A stretch of DNA of 22,055 nt, taken from Pseudomonadota bacterium (lineage in GTDB: Bacteria; Pseudomonadota; Gammaproteobacteria; Steroidobacterales; Steroidobacteraceae). Positions 5,800-12,228 of the stretch are shown one piece after another (position 1 is the stretch's first letter; the number at the start of each line of letters is the position of its first letter). The notes under the pieces were generated by a model. That model had not been told where the DNA came from. It saw only the letters and a list, made by a program, of their open reading frames with translations, and searched no databases. The stretch is from positions 1-22,055 of the forward strand of contig QGUO01000007.1 of NCBI GenBank assembly GCA_003242495.1, given 5' to 3'. The translations under genes and the position numbers were made by a program.

Positions 5800-6192
5800 T
5801 TAGCGCTTCGAGAACTGCGTTCCGCGACGCGCCTTGCGCAGACCGACTTTCTTGCGTTCCACTTCGCGGGCGTCGCGGGTCACGTAACCCGCGTCGCGCA
5901 GCGGCTTGCGCAGAGTCTCATCATACTCGATCAGGGCCCGGGTGAGTCCATGACGGATCGCACCCGCCTGGCCCGTGATCCCGCCACCCTTGACGGTGAC
6001 ATTGACATCGAACTTGCCGTCCAAGTTCACCAGCTCGAGCGGCTGGCGCACGATCATGCGTGCCGTCTTGCGCCCGAAAAACTCGTCGAGCGAGCGGTCG
6101 TTGATCGTAATCTGGCCGGTGCCGGGCCGCAGGAACACGCGAGCCGTGGAGGTCTTGCGGCGCCCCGTGCCGTAGTGCGTCGATGTCGCCAT
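5800..6192 (-). CDS. rpsI: 30S ribosomal protein S9
   Basis: S9 is a core protein of the 30S head; its basic C-terminal tail reaches toward P-site tRNA. The 130-residue product has the same length as E. coli S9 and ends in the conserved basic tail (KKVGLRKARRGTQFSKR). Other hallmarks are YGTGRRKTSTARVF (7-20), the RQPLEL stretch, and TVKGGGITGQAGAIRHG in the middle. It lies 35 bp downstream of rplM, the near-universal rplM-rpsI operon. tRNA-Gln follows 9 bp downstream. No anomalies. Confidence 0.98.
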   Translation of the reverse strand: MATSTHYGTGRRKTSTARVFLRPGTGQITINDRSLDEFFGRKTARMIVRQPLELVNLDGKFDVNVTVKGGGITGQAGAIRHGLTRALIEYDETLRKPLRDAGYVTRDAREVERKKVGLRKARRGTQFSKR

Positions 6193-6227
6193 AACTGTAC
6201 TTGAAATTCCGTCGCCAGTGGTAGCGC

Positions 6228-6656
6228 TCAGATCTCCAGCGCCTTGGGCTGCTGGGCTGCGTGCGGATGCTCAGAGCCGCCGAAAACATGCAGCTTCTTG
6301 AACATTTTACGGCCCAGCGGGTTCTTCGGCAGCATGCCCTTGACCGCGTACTCGATGGCCCGCTCGGGGTGCTTTTCGAGCAGCTTCTCGAGGCTGGTCG
6401 ACTTGAGGTTGCCGATGTAGCCGGTGTGGCGATGGTAGATCTTGTCGGTCAGCTTGCGCCCCGTCACCCGCACCTTGCTGGCATTGAGCACGATGATGTG
6501 GTCGCCCGTGTCCACGTGCGGCGTGTATGAGGCCTTGTGCTTGCCGCGCAGGCGAAAGGCGACCTCCGAGGCCAGCCGCCCCAAGGTCTTGCCGGTCGCG
6601 TCGATCACGTACCAGTCACGGCGCACCGTAGCCGCATTCGCGAAAACGGTTCTCAT
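6228..6656 (-). CDS. rplM: 50S ribosomal protein L13
   Basis: L13 is an early-assembling 50S protein that binds 23S rRNA. The 142-residue product matches E. coli L13 in length and sequence: RDWYVIDATGKTLGRLAS (about 14-31), the TPHVDTGDHIIVLNA motif, GMLPKNPLGR and the C-terminal HAAQQPKALEI. The ATG at 6654-6656 is preferred over an in-frame TTG at 6668 because the GGAG at 6663-6666 (read on the minus strand) sits properly before it and family members begin at this point (MRTVFAN). A promoter about 90 bp upstream (6748-6775) serves rplM-rpsI-tRNA-Gln. Autogenous control by L13 is known in E. coli; no conserved leader structure was recognised here. Confidence 0.98.
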   Translation of the reverse strand: MRTVFANAATVRRDWYVIDATGKTLGRLASEVAFRLRGKHKASYTPHVDTGDHIIVLNASKVRVTGRKLTDKIYHRHTGYIGNLKSTSLEKLLEKHPERAIEYAVKGMLPKNPLGRKMFKKLHVFGGSEHPHAAQQPKALEI

Positions 6657-6747
6657 TAAAATCTCCAAGAAAACTCAGTGCCCGGCGATCCGCCCGGACG
6701 CCCCCGAGGGCCATCCGCCCAATGGCTGAGGGGCGAAAAGGGCGGCA

Positions 6748-6775
6748 AGTCTAGCAGGCTTCCCGAATTCTTCAA
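6748..6775 (-). promoter_or_regulatory. Sigma-70 promoter of rplM-rpsI
   Basis: Read on the minus strand: TTGAAG (-35, 6775-6770), 16-bp spacer, TAGACT (-10, 6753-6748). The predicted start near 6741 gives a leader of about 85 nt before the rplM ATG, containing the GGAG Shine-Dalgarno. Confidence 0.7.
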
Positions 6776-6783
6776 CCGCTCCC

Positions 6784-6817
6784 TGGCGGTTTCCTATTTA
6801 TCAATAGCTTACCGCCA
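6784..6817. promoter_or_regulatory. Two-tier inverted repeat between divergent rplM and coq7
   Basis: TGGCGGT (6784-6790) pairs with ACCGCCA (6811-6817); inside, CTAT (6794-6797) pairs with ATAG (6804-6807), separated by symmetric 3-nt internal loops around a 6-nt apex. An A6 run follows (6817-6822). It lies just upstream of the rplM -35. It could be a protein-binding operator, or on the minus strand a barrier preceding the rplM promoter. No known regulator is assigned. Confidence 0.45.
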
Positions 6818-6892
6818 AAAAACCTCGCTGGCCAGAGGGAGGCAGCCGCAGGACGGGCGGTCCTGGCTTCATATATAAGCGATGGCTGTCCT

Positions 6893-6898
6893 TATAAT
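6893..6898 (+). promoter_or_regulatory. Perfect TATAAT -10 just before coq7
   Basis: TATAAT ends 8 nt before the coq7 ATG (6907), so a transcript started from it would begin at or within about 2 nt of the start codon. No SD is visible. No good -35 stands at 16-18 bp; TTCATA at 6868-6873 is 19 bp away. Confidence 0.55.
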
Positions 6899-6906
6899 GG
6901 GTCTCC

Positions 6907-7605
6907 ATGGCTGCTCACGTTGATTCGAACACCGCCGTATCGCCGCCCCCGACCCCGCGGACGACACCGGTGCGCAAGTACTCCCTGCTCGACCGCCTCG
7001 TGACCTGTGTCGATCAGGCCTTGCGCGCGGTCTCGGGCGCCAGCGTCTCGGCGCGCCCCTACCCCGCCGAGGGCATGCCTGAAACCGTGGTGGACGAGCG
7101 TGAGCGTCGGCATGTTGCCGCATTGATGCGCGTCAATCATGCCGGTGAGATTGCCGCACAGGCGCTGTACCAGGGCCAGGCGCTGGCCGCGCCGCAAGGC
7201 CCCACGCGCGAAGCGCTGCTCGAGGCGGGCCGTGAGGAAGCCGATCATCTCGCGTGGTGCGCGGCGCGCATCCGCGAACTGAACAGCCGCACGAGCCTGC
7301 TCGATCCGTTTTGGTACGCGGGCTCGTTTGCCATCGGCCTGGCGGCAGGCCTTGCGGGCGATCGCATCAGCCTTGGCTTCGTTGCCGAAACAGAGCGTCA
7401 AGTGGTCGAGCACCTGCGCGGTCACCTCGAACGCCTGCCGCACGACGACGCACGCACACGCGCCATCCTCGAACAAATGAGCGCCGATGAAGAACGGCAC
7501 GGGCGCGATGCATTGCTCGCCGGTGGCGTTGCCCTGCCGGCTGCGGTGCGTACCGCGATGCGAATGACCGCTCGCGTGATGACGCGCACCGCCTATCGAA
7601 TTTGA
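6907..7605 (+). CDS. coq7: Coq7-type demethoxyubiquinone hydroxylase
   Basis: Coq7 is a membrane-associated di-iron monooxygenase that hydroxylates 2-polyprenyl-3-methyl-6-methoxy-1,4-benzoquinone (demethoxyubiquinone), a late ubiquinone step; it replaces the flavin enzyme UbiF in many proteobacteria. The 232-residue protein has the di-iron ligands of two ferritin-like repeats: Glu81 in NHAGEIAAQALYQGQ, Glu111 and His114 in EEADHLAW, Glu163 in AETERQV, and Glu195 and His198 in ADEERHG. The hydrophobic AGSFAIGLAAGLAG (138-151) is the interfacial membrane helix. The start is supported by the family-typical YSLLDRLVTCVDQALR (25-40), though residues 1-24 are Pro/Thr-rich and unconserved. The mRNA may be leaderless. 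The CRP homologue follows 112 bp downstream. Confidence 0.95.
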   Translation: MAAHVDSNTAVSPPPTPRTTPVRKYSLLDRLVTCVDQALRAVSGASVSARPYPAEGMPETVVDERERRHVAALMRVNHAGEIAAQALYQGQALAAPQGPTREALLEAGREEADHLAWCAARIRELNSRTSLLDPFWYAGSFAIGLAAGLAGDRISLGFVAETERQVVEHLRGHLERLPHDDARTRAILEQMSADEERHGRDALLAGGVALPAAVRTAMRMTARVMTRTAYRI

Positions 7606-7679
7606 TTAATCCGAACAAACGCTTGCGGCGCGACGCTTACTGTATTAAAAGGCGCTGGGGAGCACGCGGTTTACAAAAT

Positions 7680-7695
7680 TGCGTAAGAACTCACT
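7680..7695. promoter_or_regulatory. Candidate CRP-type operator upstream of crp
   Basis: TGCGT-AAGAAC-TCACT matches the CRP/Vfr/Clp consensus TGTGA-N6-TCACA at 7 of 10 positions, with the correct 6-bp spacer. It lies 22 bp before the crp start codon, so binding there would fit autoregulation. CRP genes are often self-regulated. The match is moderate. Confidence 0.4.
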
Positions 7696-7717
7696 ACACC
7701 GCTTGTAAGGGGTCGAT

Positions 7718-8437
7718 ATGGAAGAGGGCACAAGGCCGTTGAGTGACATTCCGGCTATCAACCGGTTTTTGAGCTACTGCCGGATCCGCACGGTGCCCTC
7801 GAAGACCGTCGTGATCCATGCAGGCGATCTTCCTGACGTGCTCTATTACATCGTCTCCGGCTCAGTGGAGGTGATGATCGAGGACGAGGAAGGCAATGAG
7901 ATGGTGCTTGCCTACCTCAACAAGGGACAGTTCTTCGGCGAGATGGGATTGTTCTACGAGCAGCCGACACGCAGCGCCTGGGTGCGCACGCGTCAGCAAT
8001 GCGAACTCGCCGAAATGACTTACCCGCGCTTCCGCCAGCTTGCCGCCGAAAGTCCCGGCCTGGTGTTCGAGCTCGCCACGCAGCTCGCCACGCGACTGGA
8101 TCGCACCAATCGCAAGCTCGGCGACCTGGCCTTCGTGGACGTCACCGGACGTGTCGCACACGCCATCATGGACCTGTGCAACGAGCCCGATGCCATGACG
8201 CACCCGGAAGGCATGCAGATCAAGGTGAGCCGTCAGGAGCTCTCGCGTCTGGTGGGCTGTTCGCGCGAAATGGCGGGCCGGGTGCTCAAGGTGCTCGAGG
8301 ACCAAGGTCTGCTGCGCGCCACGGGCAAGACCATCGTCGTCTTCGGCGCTCGACCGAAAATGAAGACCAGGCCGCCGATCGCCACTGTTTCGAGCCGGGC
8401 GGCCATCACCCGCGAACGCCTCGGCGACGAAGATTGA
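7718..8437 (+). CDS. crp: CRP/Vfr/Clp-family cyclic-nucleotide transcription regulator
   Basis: A global regulator of the CRP subgroup. Residues 1-130 form the cyclic-nucleotide-binding beta-roll: FFGEMGLF (72-79) has the ribose/phosphate-binding Gly-Glu, and TRSAWVRT (84-91) has Arg85-Ser86, equal to E. coli Arg82-Ser83. The dimer helix carries Thr130 (E. coli Thr127), but the partner-contacting Ser128 is replaced by Asn131. The HTH (about 172-192) has recognition helix CSREMAGRVLK, whose Arg-Glu-Arg match the CRP/Vfr reading of TGTGA. A 27-residue tail after the usual FGARP end (residues 213-239) is extra. AAGGGG (7707-7712) precedes the ATG. Whether cAMP, c-di-GMP (as for Xanthomonas Clp) or neither is the ligand cannot be told from sequence. 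Confidence 0.92.
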   Translation: MEEGTRPLSDIPAINRFLSYCRIRTVPSKTVVIHAGDLPDVLYYIVSGSVEVMIEDEEGNEMVLAYLNKGQFFGEMGLFYEQPTRSAWVRTRQQCELAEMTYPRFRQLAAESPGLVFELATQLATRLDRTNRKLGDLAFVDVTGRVAHAIMDLCNEPDAMTHPEGMQIKVSRQELSRLVGCSREMAGRVLKVLEDQGLLRATGKTIVVFGARPKMKTRPPIATVSSRAAITRERLGDED

Positions 8438-8450
8438 ACGCGCGCTCGGC

Positions 8451-8474
8451 CGCGCTCGCCTCCCGGCGGGCGCG
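8451..8474. terminator. Bidirectional hairpin between convergent crp and rpe
   Basis: CGCGCTCGCC (8451-8460) pairs with GGCGGGCGCG (8465-8474) with one G-U wobble around a TCCC loop. It lies 14 bp past the crp stop and 19 bp past the rpe stop. It lacks a U-tract on either strand. Confidence 0.45.
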
Positions 8475-8492
8475 GCCCGGCGGTGACGACGC

Positions 8493-9170
8493 CTATACGG
8501 CGCCCGCCTTGGAAATCTCCTGGCGCATCCGGGAGATGATTGCCCCGTAATCCTTCTCCGAGAAGATCGCCGAACCGGCCACGAACGTGTCCGCGCCGGC
8601 CTCGGCGATGGTGCGAATGTTGTCGGCCTTCACGCCCCCGTCGATTTCGAGCCGGATGTCGCGCCCGCTCGCGCGGATGCGCTCACGCGCTTGGCGCAGC
8701 TTCTCCAGGCTTGACGGAATGAACTTCTGCCCGCCAAAGCCTGGGTTCACGGACATCAAAAGGATCATGTCGACCTTGTCCATGACGTGGTCCAGCCAGG
8801 ACAGCGGCGTGGCCGGATTGAACACCAGGCCCGGCTTGCAACCGTGCTCGCGGATGAGGTCGAGCGTGCGATCGACATGCTCACTCGCTTCCGGATGGAA
8901 CGTGATCCACGTGGCGCCGGCTGCCGCGAAATCCGGAATGATGCGATCGACAGGCTTGACCATGAGGTGCACGTCGATGGGCGCCTCGATGCCATACTTG
9001 CGCAGCGCCTCGCATACCATCGGCCCGATGGTGAGATTCGGCACGTAGTGATTGTCCATCACGTCGAAGTGGATCAGGTCGGCGCCTGCCTCGAGGACGG
9101 CTTTGACTTCCTCGCCAAGGCGTGCGAAATCGGCGGACAGGATGGAGGGAGCGATCCAGGGCTGCAGCAT
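8493..9170 (-). CDS. rpe: Ribulose-phosphate 3-epimerase
   Basis: Rpe interconverts ribulose 5-phosphate and xylulose 5-phosphate in the pentose phosphate and Calvin pathways (cytosolic TIM barrel, metal-dependent). The 225-residue product has IAPSILSADFARLGEE (6-21), HFDVMDNHYVPNLTIGP with metal-binding His and Asp, DVHLMVKP, LLMSVNPGFGGQKFIP (catalytic loop), and the C-terminal phosphate site LEIDGGVK and FVAGSAIF. The ATG at 9168-9170 is chosen because family members begin about five residues before IAPSILSAD and a GGAG lies about 9 nt upstream; a longer in-frame start at 9221 adds unconserved residues. It converges on crp. Together with rpiA, both five-carbon sugar interconversions are in this window. 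Confidence 0.96.
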   Translation of the reverse strand: MLQPWIAPSILSADFARLGEEVKAVLEAGADLIHFDVMDNHYVPNLTIGPMVCEALRKYGIEAPIDVHLMVKPVDRIIPDFAAAGATWITFHPEASEHVDRTLDLIREHGCKPGLVFNPATPLSWLDHVMDKVDMILLMSVNPGFGGQKFIPSSLEKLRQARERIRASGRDIRLEIDGGVKADNIRTIAEAGADTFVAGSAIFSEKDYGAIISRMRQEISKAGAV

Positions 9171-9274
9171 TGCGGCGGTCTCCGCAAAGGAACTTCGGGC
9201 GAAGCCTCGATTCTCGCGCAAAGACGTCGGGGCCGCCAGAACGTTCGCTGCCCCACGCGGTGCGACCCGGTCGC

Positions 9275-9296
9275 GGCGGGCGCCGCAACGCCCGCC
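9275..9296 (-). terminator. Hairpin at the end of djlA
   Basis: GGCGGGCG (9275-9282) and CGCCCGCC (9289-9296) form a perfect 8-bp GC stem with a 6-nt loop, touching the djlA stop codon (9296-9298). No U-tract follows on the minus strand. Possible mRNA end or 3' protection, weakly supported. Confidence 0.35.
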
Positions 9297-10099
9297 TAAC
9301 GCATGCCGCGTGCGCTGCGAATGACCTCGTAGGCTGCACGGATCTGCCGGGTTTTCTCCTCTGCGACCTTCATCATCGCCTCGGGCAGTCCCTTGGCGTG
9401 CAGCTTGTCGGGATGATTCTGGTTCATCAGGCGGCGATAGGCCTTGGTCACTTCACTGTCGCTCGCGGTCCGTGGCACGCCGAGCACTTCGTAGGCCTGC
9501 GCCAAGCGGTCGACAGCCGGCTGCGGCTGCGCGTTGGCACGCCGCGATGCGGCCTGCATGCGCAGCAGAGCCTCCATCTGGACCAGCTCGTAGACGGAGA
9601 TCCCGAGCGCATCGCAGATGCGGCGCAACACCGCACGGTTGGCCGGATTCAGCCCCCCGCCCCACAGCGCGGCCTGGAGCTGGATTTGCACGAACATGCG
9701 CCGCAGATCCGCCCTTTTGCGAGTGAGCGCATGCAAACCCTGTAATTCCTTCTCGAGCGGAAAATCGCGAGCCTTTCCGCGCGTGAACAGCTCGATGGCG
9801 TAGCTGACCTCGCGCTCGCCCAGCCGCAGCTCGTTCATGATGGCGCGCGCGGCGCGGATCTCGTCCTCCGAGACCCGCCCGTCGGATTTCGCCACGTGCC
9901 CCATGACCTGGAAGGTGGCGCGAAAGAACGCTTCCTGCACCCCGTACGCGTAACCGCGCGCACTGTCGGCGGTACGCGCGGCGGCAGTCGTTTCCTGCTG
10001 CACGTCGAACAGGTGGCCCAGGAAGGCGCCGAACAGCACGCCGATGGGGCCGCCTGCCAGCCCCCCGATCAATGCCCCCACTGCCTTGCCTTGCCACAT
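9296..10099 (-). CDS. djlA: DnaJ-like membrane co-chaperone DjlA
   Basis: DjlA is an inner-membrane J-protein that stimulates DnaK and in E. coli affects envelope stress signalling. The 267-residue product has the family layout: an N-terminal Gly-rich membrane segment (about 5-30, ending GHLFD), a TerB-like central domain (about 55-180, with FQVMGHVAKSDGRVSEDE), and a C-terminal J domain (about 200-267) with the HPD triad at 229-231 and the DjlA-typical KGLPEAMMKVAEEKT. The start at 10099 is chosen because the family starts a few residues before the membrane segment; a longer frame to 10213 would overlap divergent purC and adds unrelated residues. A hairpin touches the stop. Confidence 0.93.
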   Translation of the reverse strand: MWQGKAVGALIGGLAGGPIGVLFGAFLGHLFDVQQETTAAARTADSARGYAYGVQEAFFRATFQVMGHVAKSDGRVSEDEIRAARAIMNELRLGEREVSYAIELFTRGKARDFPLEKELQGLHALTRKRADLRRMFVQIQLQAALWGGGLNPANRAVLRRICDALGISVYELVQMEALLRMQAASRRANAQPQPAVDRLAQAYEVLGVPRTASDSEVTKAYRRLMNQNHPDKLHAKGLPEAMMKVAEEKTRQIRAAYEVIRSARGMR

Positions 10100-10138
10100 C
10101 ACCGCGTCTGTATGCCACAATCCGCCGCACCGAACCGC

Positions 10139-10144
10139 TACTTT
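10139..10144 (+). promoter_or_regulatory. -10-like TACTTT before purC
   Basis: TACTTT ends 7 nt before the purC ATG at 10152, and no Shine-Dalgarno is visible between. The predicted transcript would start at or next to the start codon. No clear -35; CCACAA at 10115-10120 is a weak candidate. Confidence 0.4.
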
Positions 10145-10151
10145 ACCGTAC

Positions 10152-11051
10152 ATGTCGTCCAGCCCGTCGTCCCCGCCCATGTTGGAGTCCCGCTTGACGG
10201 GGCTCGAGCGCATTCACCAGGGAAAGGTGCGCGATATCTACGCCGTGGACGACGATCACCTGCTGATCGTCACCACCGACCGGCTGAGCGCCTTCGACGT
10301 GGTGCTGCCGGATCCGATTCCGGGCAAAGGCCGCATTCTCACCGAGATCTCCCGGTTCTGGTTCGAGCGCACCCGGCACATCGTACCCAACCATCTCACG
10401 GATTATCCGCTCGAGCGCGCCGTGCCGGATGCCGCCGAGCGTGCCGCGATCGCCGACCGCGCGATGATCGTGCGCCGCCTGCGCGCGCTGCCCATCGAGG
10501 CGGTGGTGCGCGGCTACCTGATCGGCTCGGGATGGCGCGACTACCAGGAAACCGGCATGGTCTGCGGCATTTCCCTGCCGCCGGGCCTGCAGCTCGCCGA
10601 ACGGCTGGAGCGCCCGCTGTTCACGCCGGCAACCAAGGCGGAGGTCGGCGCCCACGATGAGAACATCAGCTACGATCGTGTCGTAGCCCTAATTGGCCAG
10701 GGGCTGGCCGAGCAGGTGCGCGCCACGGCGCTCGCGCTTTATTCGCATGCCGCCGAGCACGCCCTCGCCCGCGGAATCATCATCGCAGACACCAAGTTCG
10801 AATTCGGCCTGGACGAGGCTGGTCATCTCACGCTCATCGACGAGGCGCTCACGCCCGATTCCTCGCGCTTCTGGCCCGTCGATACCTACCGCGTCGGGAC
10901 CAGTCCGCCGAGCTTCGACAAACAGTTCGTGCGCGATTACCTGGAGACGCTGAGCTGGAACAAGCGCGCCCCGGGTCCACGCCTGCCGCCCGAGATCGTT
11001 GCGAAGACCACCGAGAAGTACGCCGAGGCGCTCGCCCGACTCACTTCATGA
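10152..11051 (+). CDS. purC: SAICAR synthetase (long type)
   Basis: PurC joins CAIR and aspartate using ATP to make SAICAR in purine biosynthesis. The 299-residue length marks the longer, yeast-like class rather than the ~237-residue E. coli type. Visible motifs: HQGKVRDIYAVDDDHLLIVTTDRLSAFDVVL near the N-terminus in two adjoining parts (the GKVRDIY nucleotide loop and DRLSAFD), EAVVRGYLIGSGW, TPATKAEVGAHDENIS, IIIADTKFEFG, and the metal/substrate loop LIDEALTPDSSRFW. ATG 10152 gives the usual short N-terminal lead; ATG 10179 (MLESRLTGLERI) is a close alternative. Neither has an SD, and the -10-like TACTTT favours 10152. It is divergent from djlA with 52 bp between starts. Confidence 0.95.
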   Translation: MSSSPSSPPMLESRLTGLERIHQGKVRDIYAVDDDHLLIVTTDRLSAFDVVLPDPIPGKGRILTEISRFWFERTRHIVPNHLTDYPLERAVPDAAERAAIADRAMIVRRLRALPIEAVVRGYLIGSGWRDYQETGMVCGISLPPGLQLAERLERPLFTPATKAEVGAHDENISYDRVVALIGQGLAEQVRATALALYSHAAEHALARGIIIADTKFEFGLDEAGHLTLIDEALTPDSSRFWPVDTYRVGTSPPSFDKQFVRDYLETLSWNKRAPGPRLPPEIVAKTTEKYAEALARLTS

Positions 11052-11110
11052 CGGCCGCGCGGTTTCCAAGTGGTTGACGTGGAGCCCGCAGCGGCTCCCT
11101 CGCATGATGG

Positions 11111-12226
11111 ATGAACCCGATGGCACCGAAGGCAGCGATGACGTCGAGCGGGGAACCTGGGGGACGGCGCCGATCGGGGCGGCGCGTGCCGGCCACCCTG
11201 GCACTCGTGTACTTCGTGGCCGGGATGCTCTGGATTGGCATCACCGAAGCGGTGTTGTGGCTCGACCCCACGCGCCAGGACCACGTGCTCGGGCTGCAGA
11301 CCCTCAACGGCATAGCGTTCGTGAGCATCACCGCGCTGGTTCTTTATGTGCTCCTGCGGCACTGGCAGCGACGCGATGAAGCCGTGATGGCCGCGCTGCT
11401 CGAGTCGCGCCGGGAGGTGGAGCGAGCGAATGCCACGCTCGAGCATAACGTGGCGGAACGCACCCGCATGCTGGAAGCCGCCAACCGCGAGCTCGAGGCG
11501 TTCGTGTACGCCGTCTCTCACGACCTGCGCGCACCGCTGCGCAGCCTCTCGGGCTTCAGCCAGATCCTGCAGGAATCGGCCGCCGACCAGCTCGATGAGC
11601 GCTCGCTGCATTACCTGAAGCGCATCACCGAGGCGAGCCGCCGCATGTCGGCATTGATCGACGACCTGCTGAGCCTGTCGCGCATCAGCCGCACGGAGCT
11701 GACCCCGCGCAGCATCGACTTCTCCAAGCTCTTCCTGGAGGCGGCGGCCGTGGTGCGCGAACGCTACCCCGGGCATGCGGTGGAGTTCTCGGTGCAACCG
11801 GGCATGCAGGTGTACGGCGACGCGCGGCTGCTGCGTATCGCGGTGGAGAATTTGCTGGACAATGCCTGGAAGTACACCGGCAGCACCGCCGAGCCGCGCG
11901 TCCAAGTGGGCATCGAGGACACGCCCCTCGGACCCGCCTACTTCGTGCGCGACAACGGCGCGGGCTTCGACGCGACGTATGCCGACAAGCTGTTCGCACC
12001 CTTCCAGCGGCTGCATCCGGACGCGCAGTTCCCGGGCACGGGCATCGGCCTGGTCACCGTGCAGCGCATCCTGGCTCGTCACGAAGGACGCATCTGGGCC
12101 GACGCCGCACCCGGGCGCGGCGCGACGTTCTGGTTCACCATCGGCGAGATGCCCGCCGCCGCGTCGGGTGCGGCCATGCGCGAGGAATCCACCGTGCAGG
12201 CCGGTTCATCGCAGGACGCCTCCTGA
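11111..12226 (+). CDS. Membrane sensor histidine kinase (orphan)
   Basis: A 371-residue transmitter with two N-terminal membrane segments (about 28-50 and 62-82) and only a ~10-residue periplasmic loop, then a short coiled coil (95-130). The HisKA H-box FVYAVSHDLRAPLRSLSGF has phospho-accepting His137 and is of the phytochrome-kinase-like type. The HATPase_c domain shows N-box ENLLDNAWKY (246-255), G1 DNGAGFD (281-287), F-box DKLFAPFQRLH, and G2 GTGIGLVTV (309-317). All catalytic boxes are intact. It has no extra sensory domain and no response regulator beside it. The start is uncertain: ATGs at 11111, 11120 and 11138 are possible and no clear SD is seen. The stop is 2 bp before the YihY-family start, so the two are surely co-transcribed. 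The stimulus is unknown. Confidence 0.9.
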   Translation: MNPMAPKAAMTSSGEPGGRRRSGRRVPATLALVYFVAGMLWIGITEAVLWLDPTRQDHVLGLQTLNGIAFVSITALVLYVLLRHWQRRDEAVMAALLESRREVERANATLEHNVAERTRMLEAANRELEAFVYAVSHDLRAPLRSLSGFSQILQESAADQLDERSLHYLKRITEASRRMSALIDDLLSLSRISRTELTPRSIDFSKLFLEAAAVVRERYPGHAVEFSVQPGMQVYGDARLLRIAVENLLDNAWKYTGSTAEPRVQVGIEDTPLGPAYFVRDNGAGFDATYADKLFAPFQRLHPDAQFPGTGIGLVTVQRILARHEGRIWADAAPGRGATFWFTIGEMPAAASGAAMREESTVQAGSSQDAS

Positions 12227-12228
12227 CC

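Noticed and set aside
5087..6204. Long plus-strand open frames with repeated Trp-Val-Ser (up to 366 codons)
   Set aside because: Trp-Val-Ser is just TGG-GTG-TCC, the repeat core. Several overlapping frames are equally open, there is no RBS, and the longest frame runs antisense through the terminator, tRNA-Gln and rpsI.
6657..6747. L13-binding leader structure of the E. coli type
   Set aside because: The leader is GC-rich and can fold many ways; no recognisable conserved element could be supported by eye.
10100..10213. Longer N-terminus of DjlA starting at 10213
   Set aside because: It would overlap the divergent purC start, and its residues are hydrophilic and unlike DjlA, whose membrane segment should be at the N-terminus.
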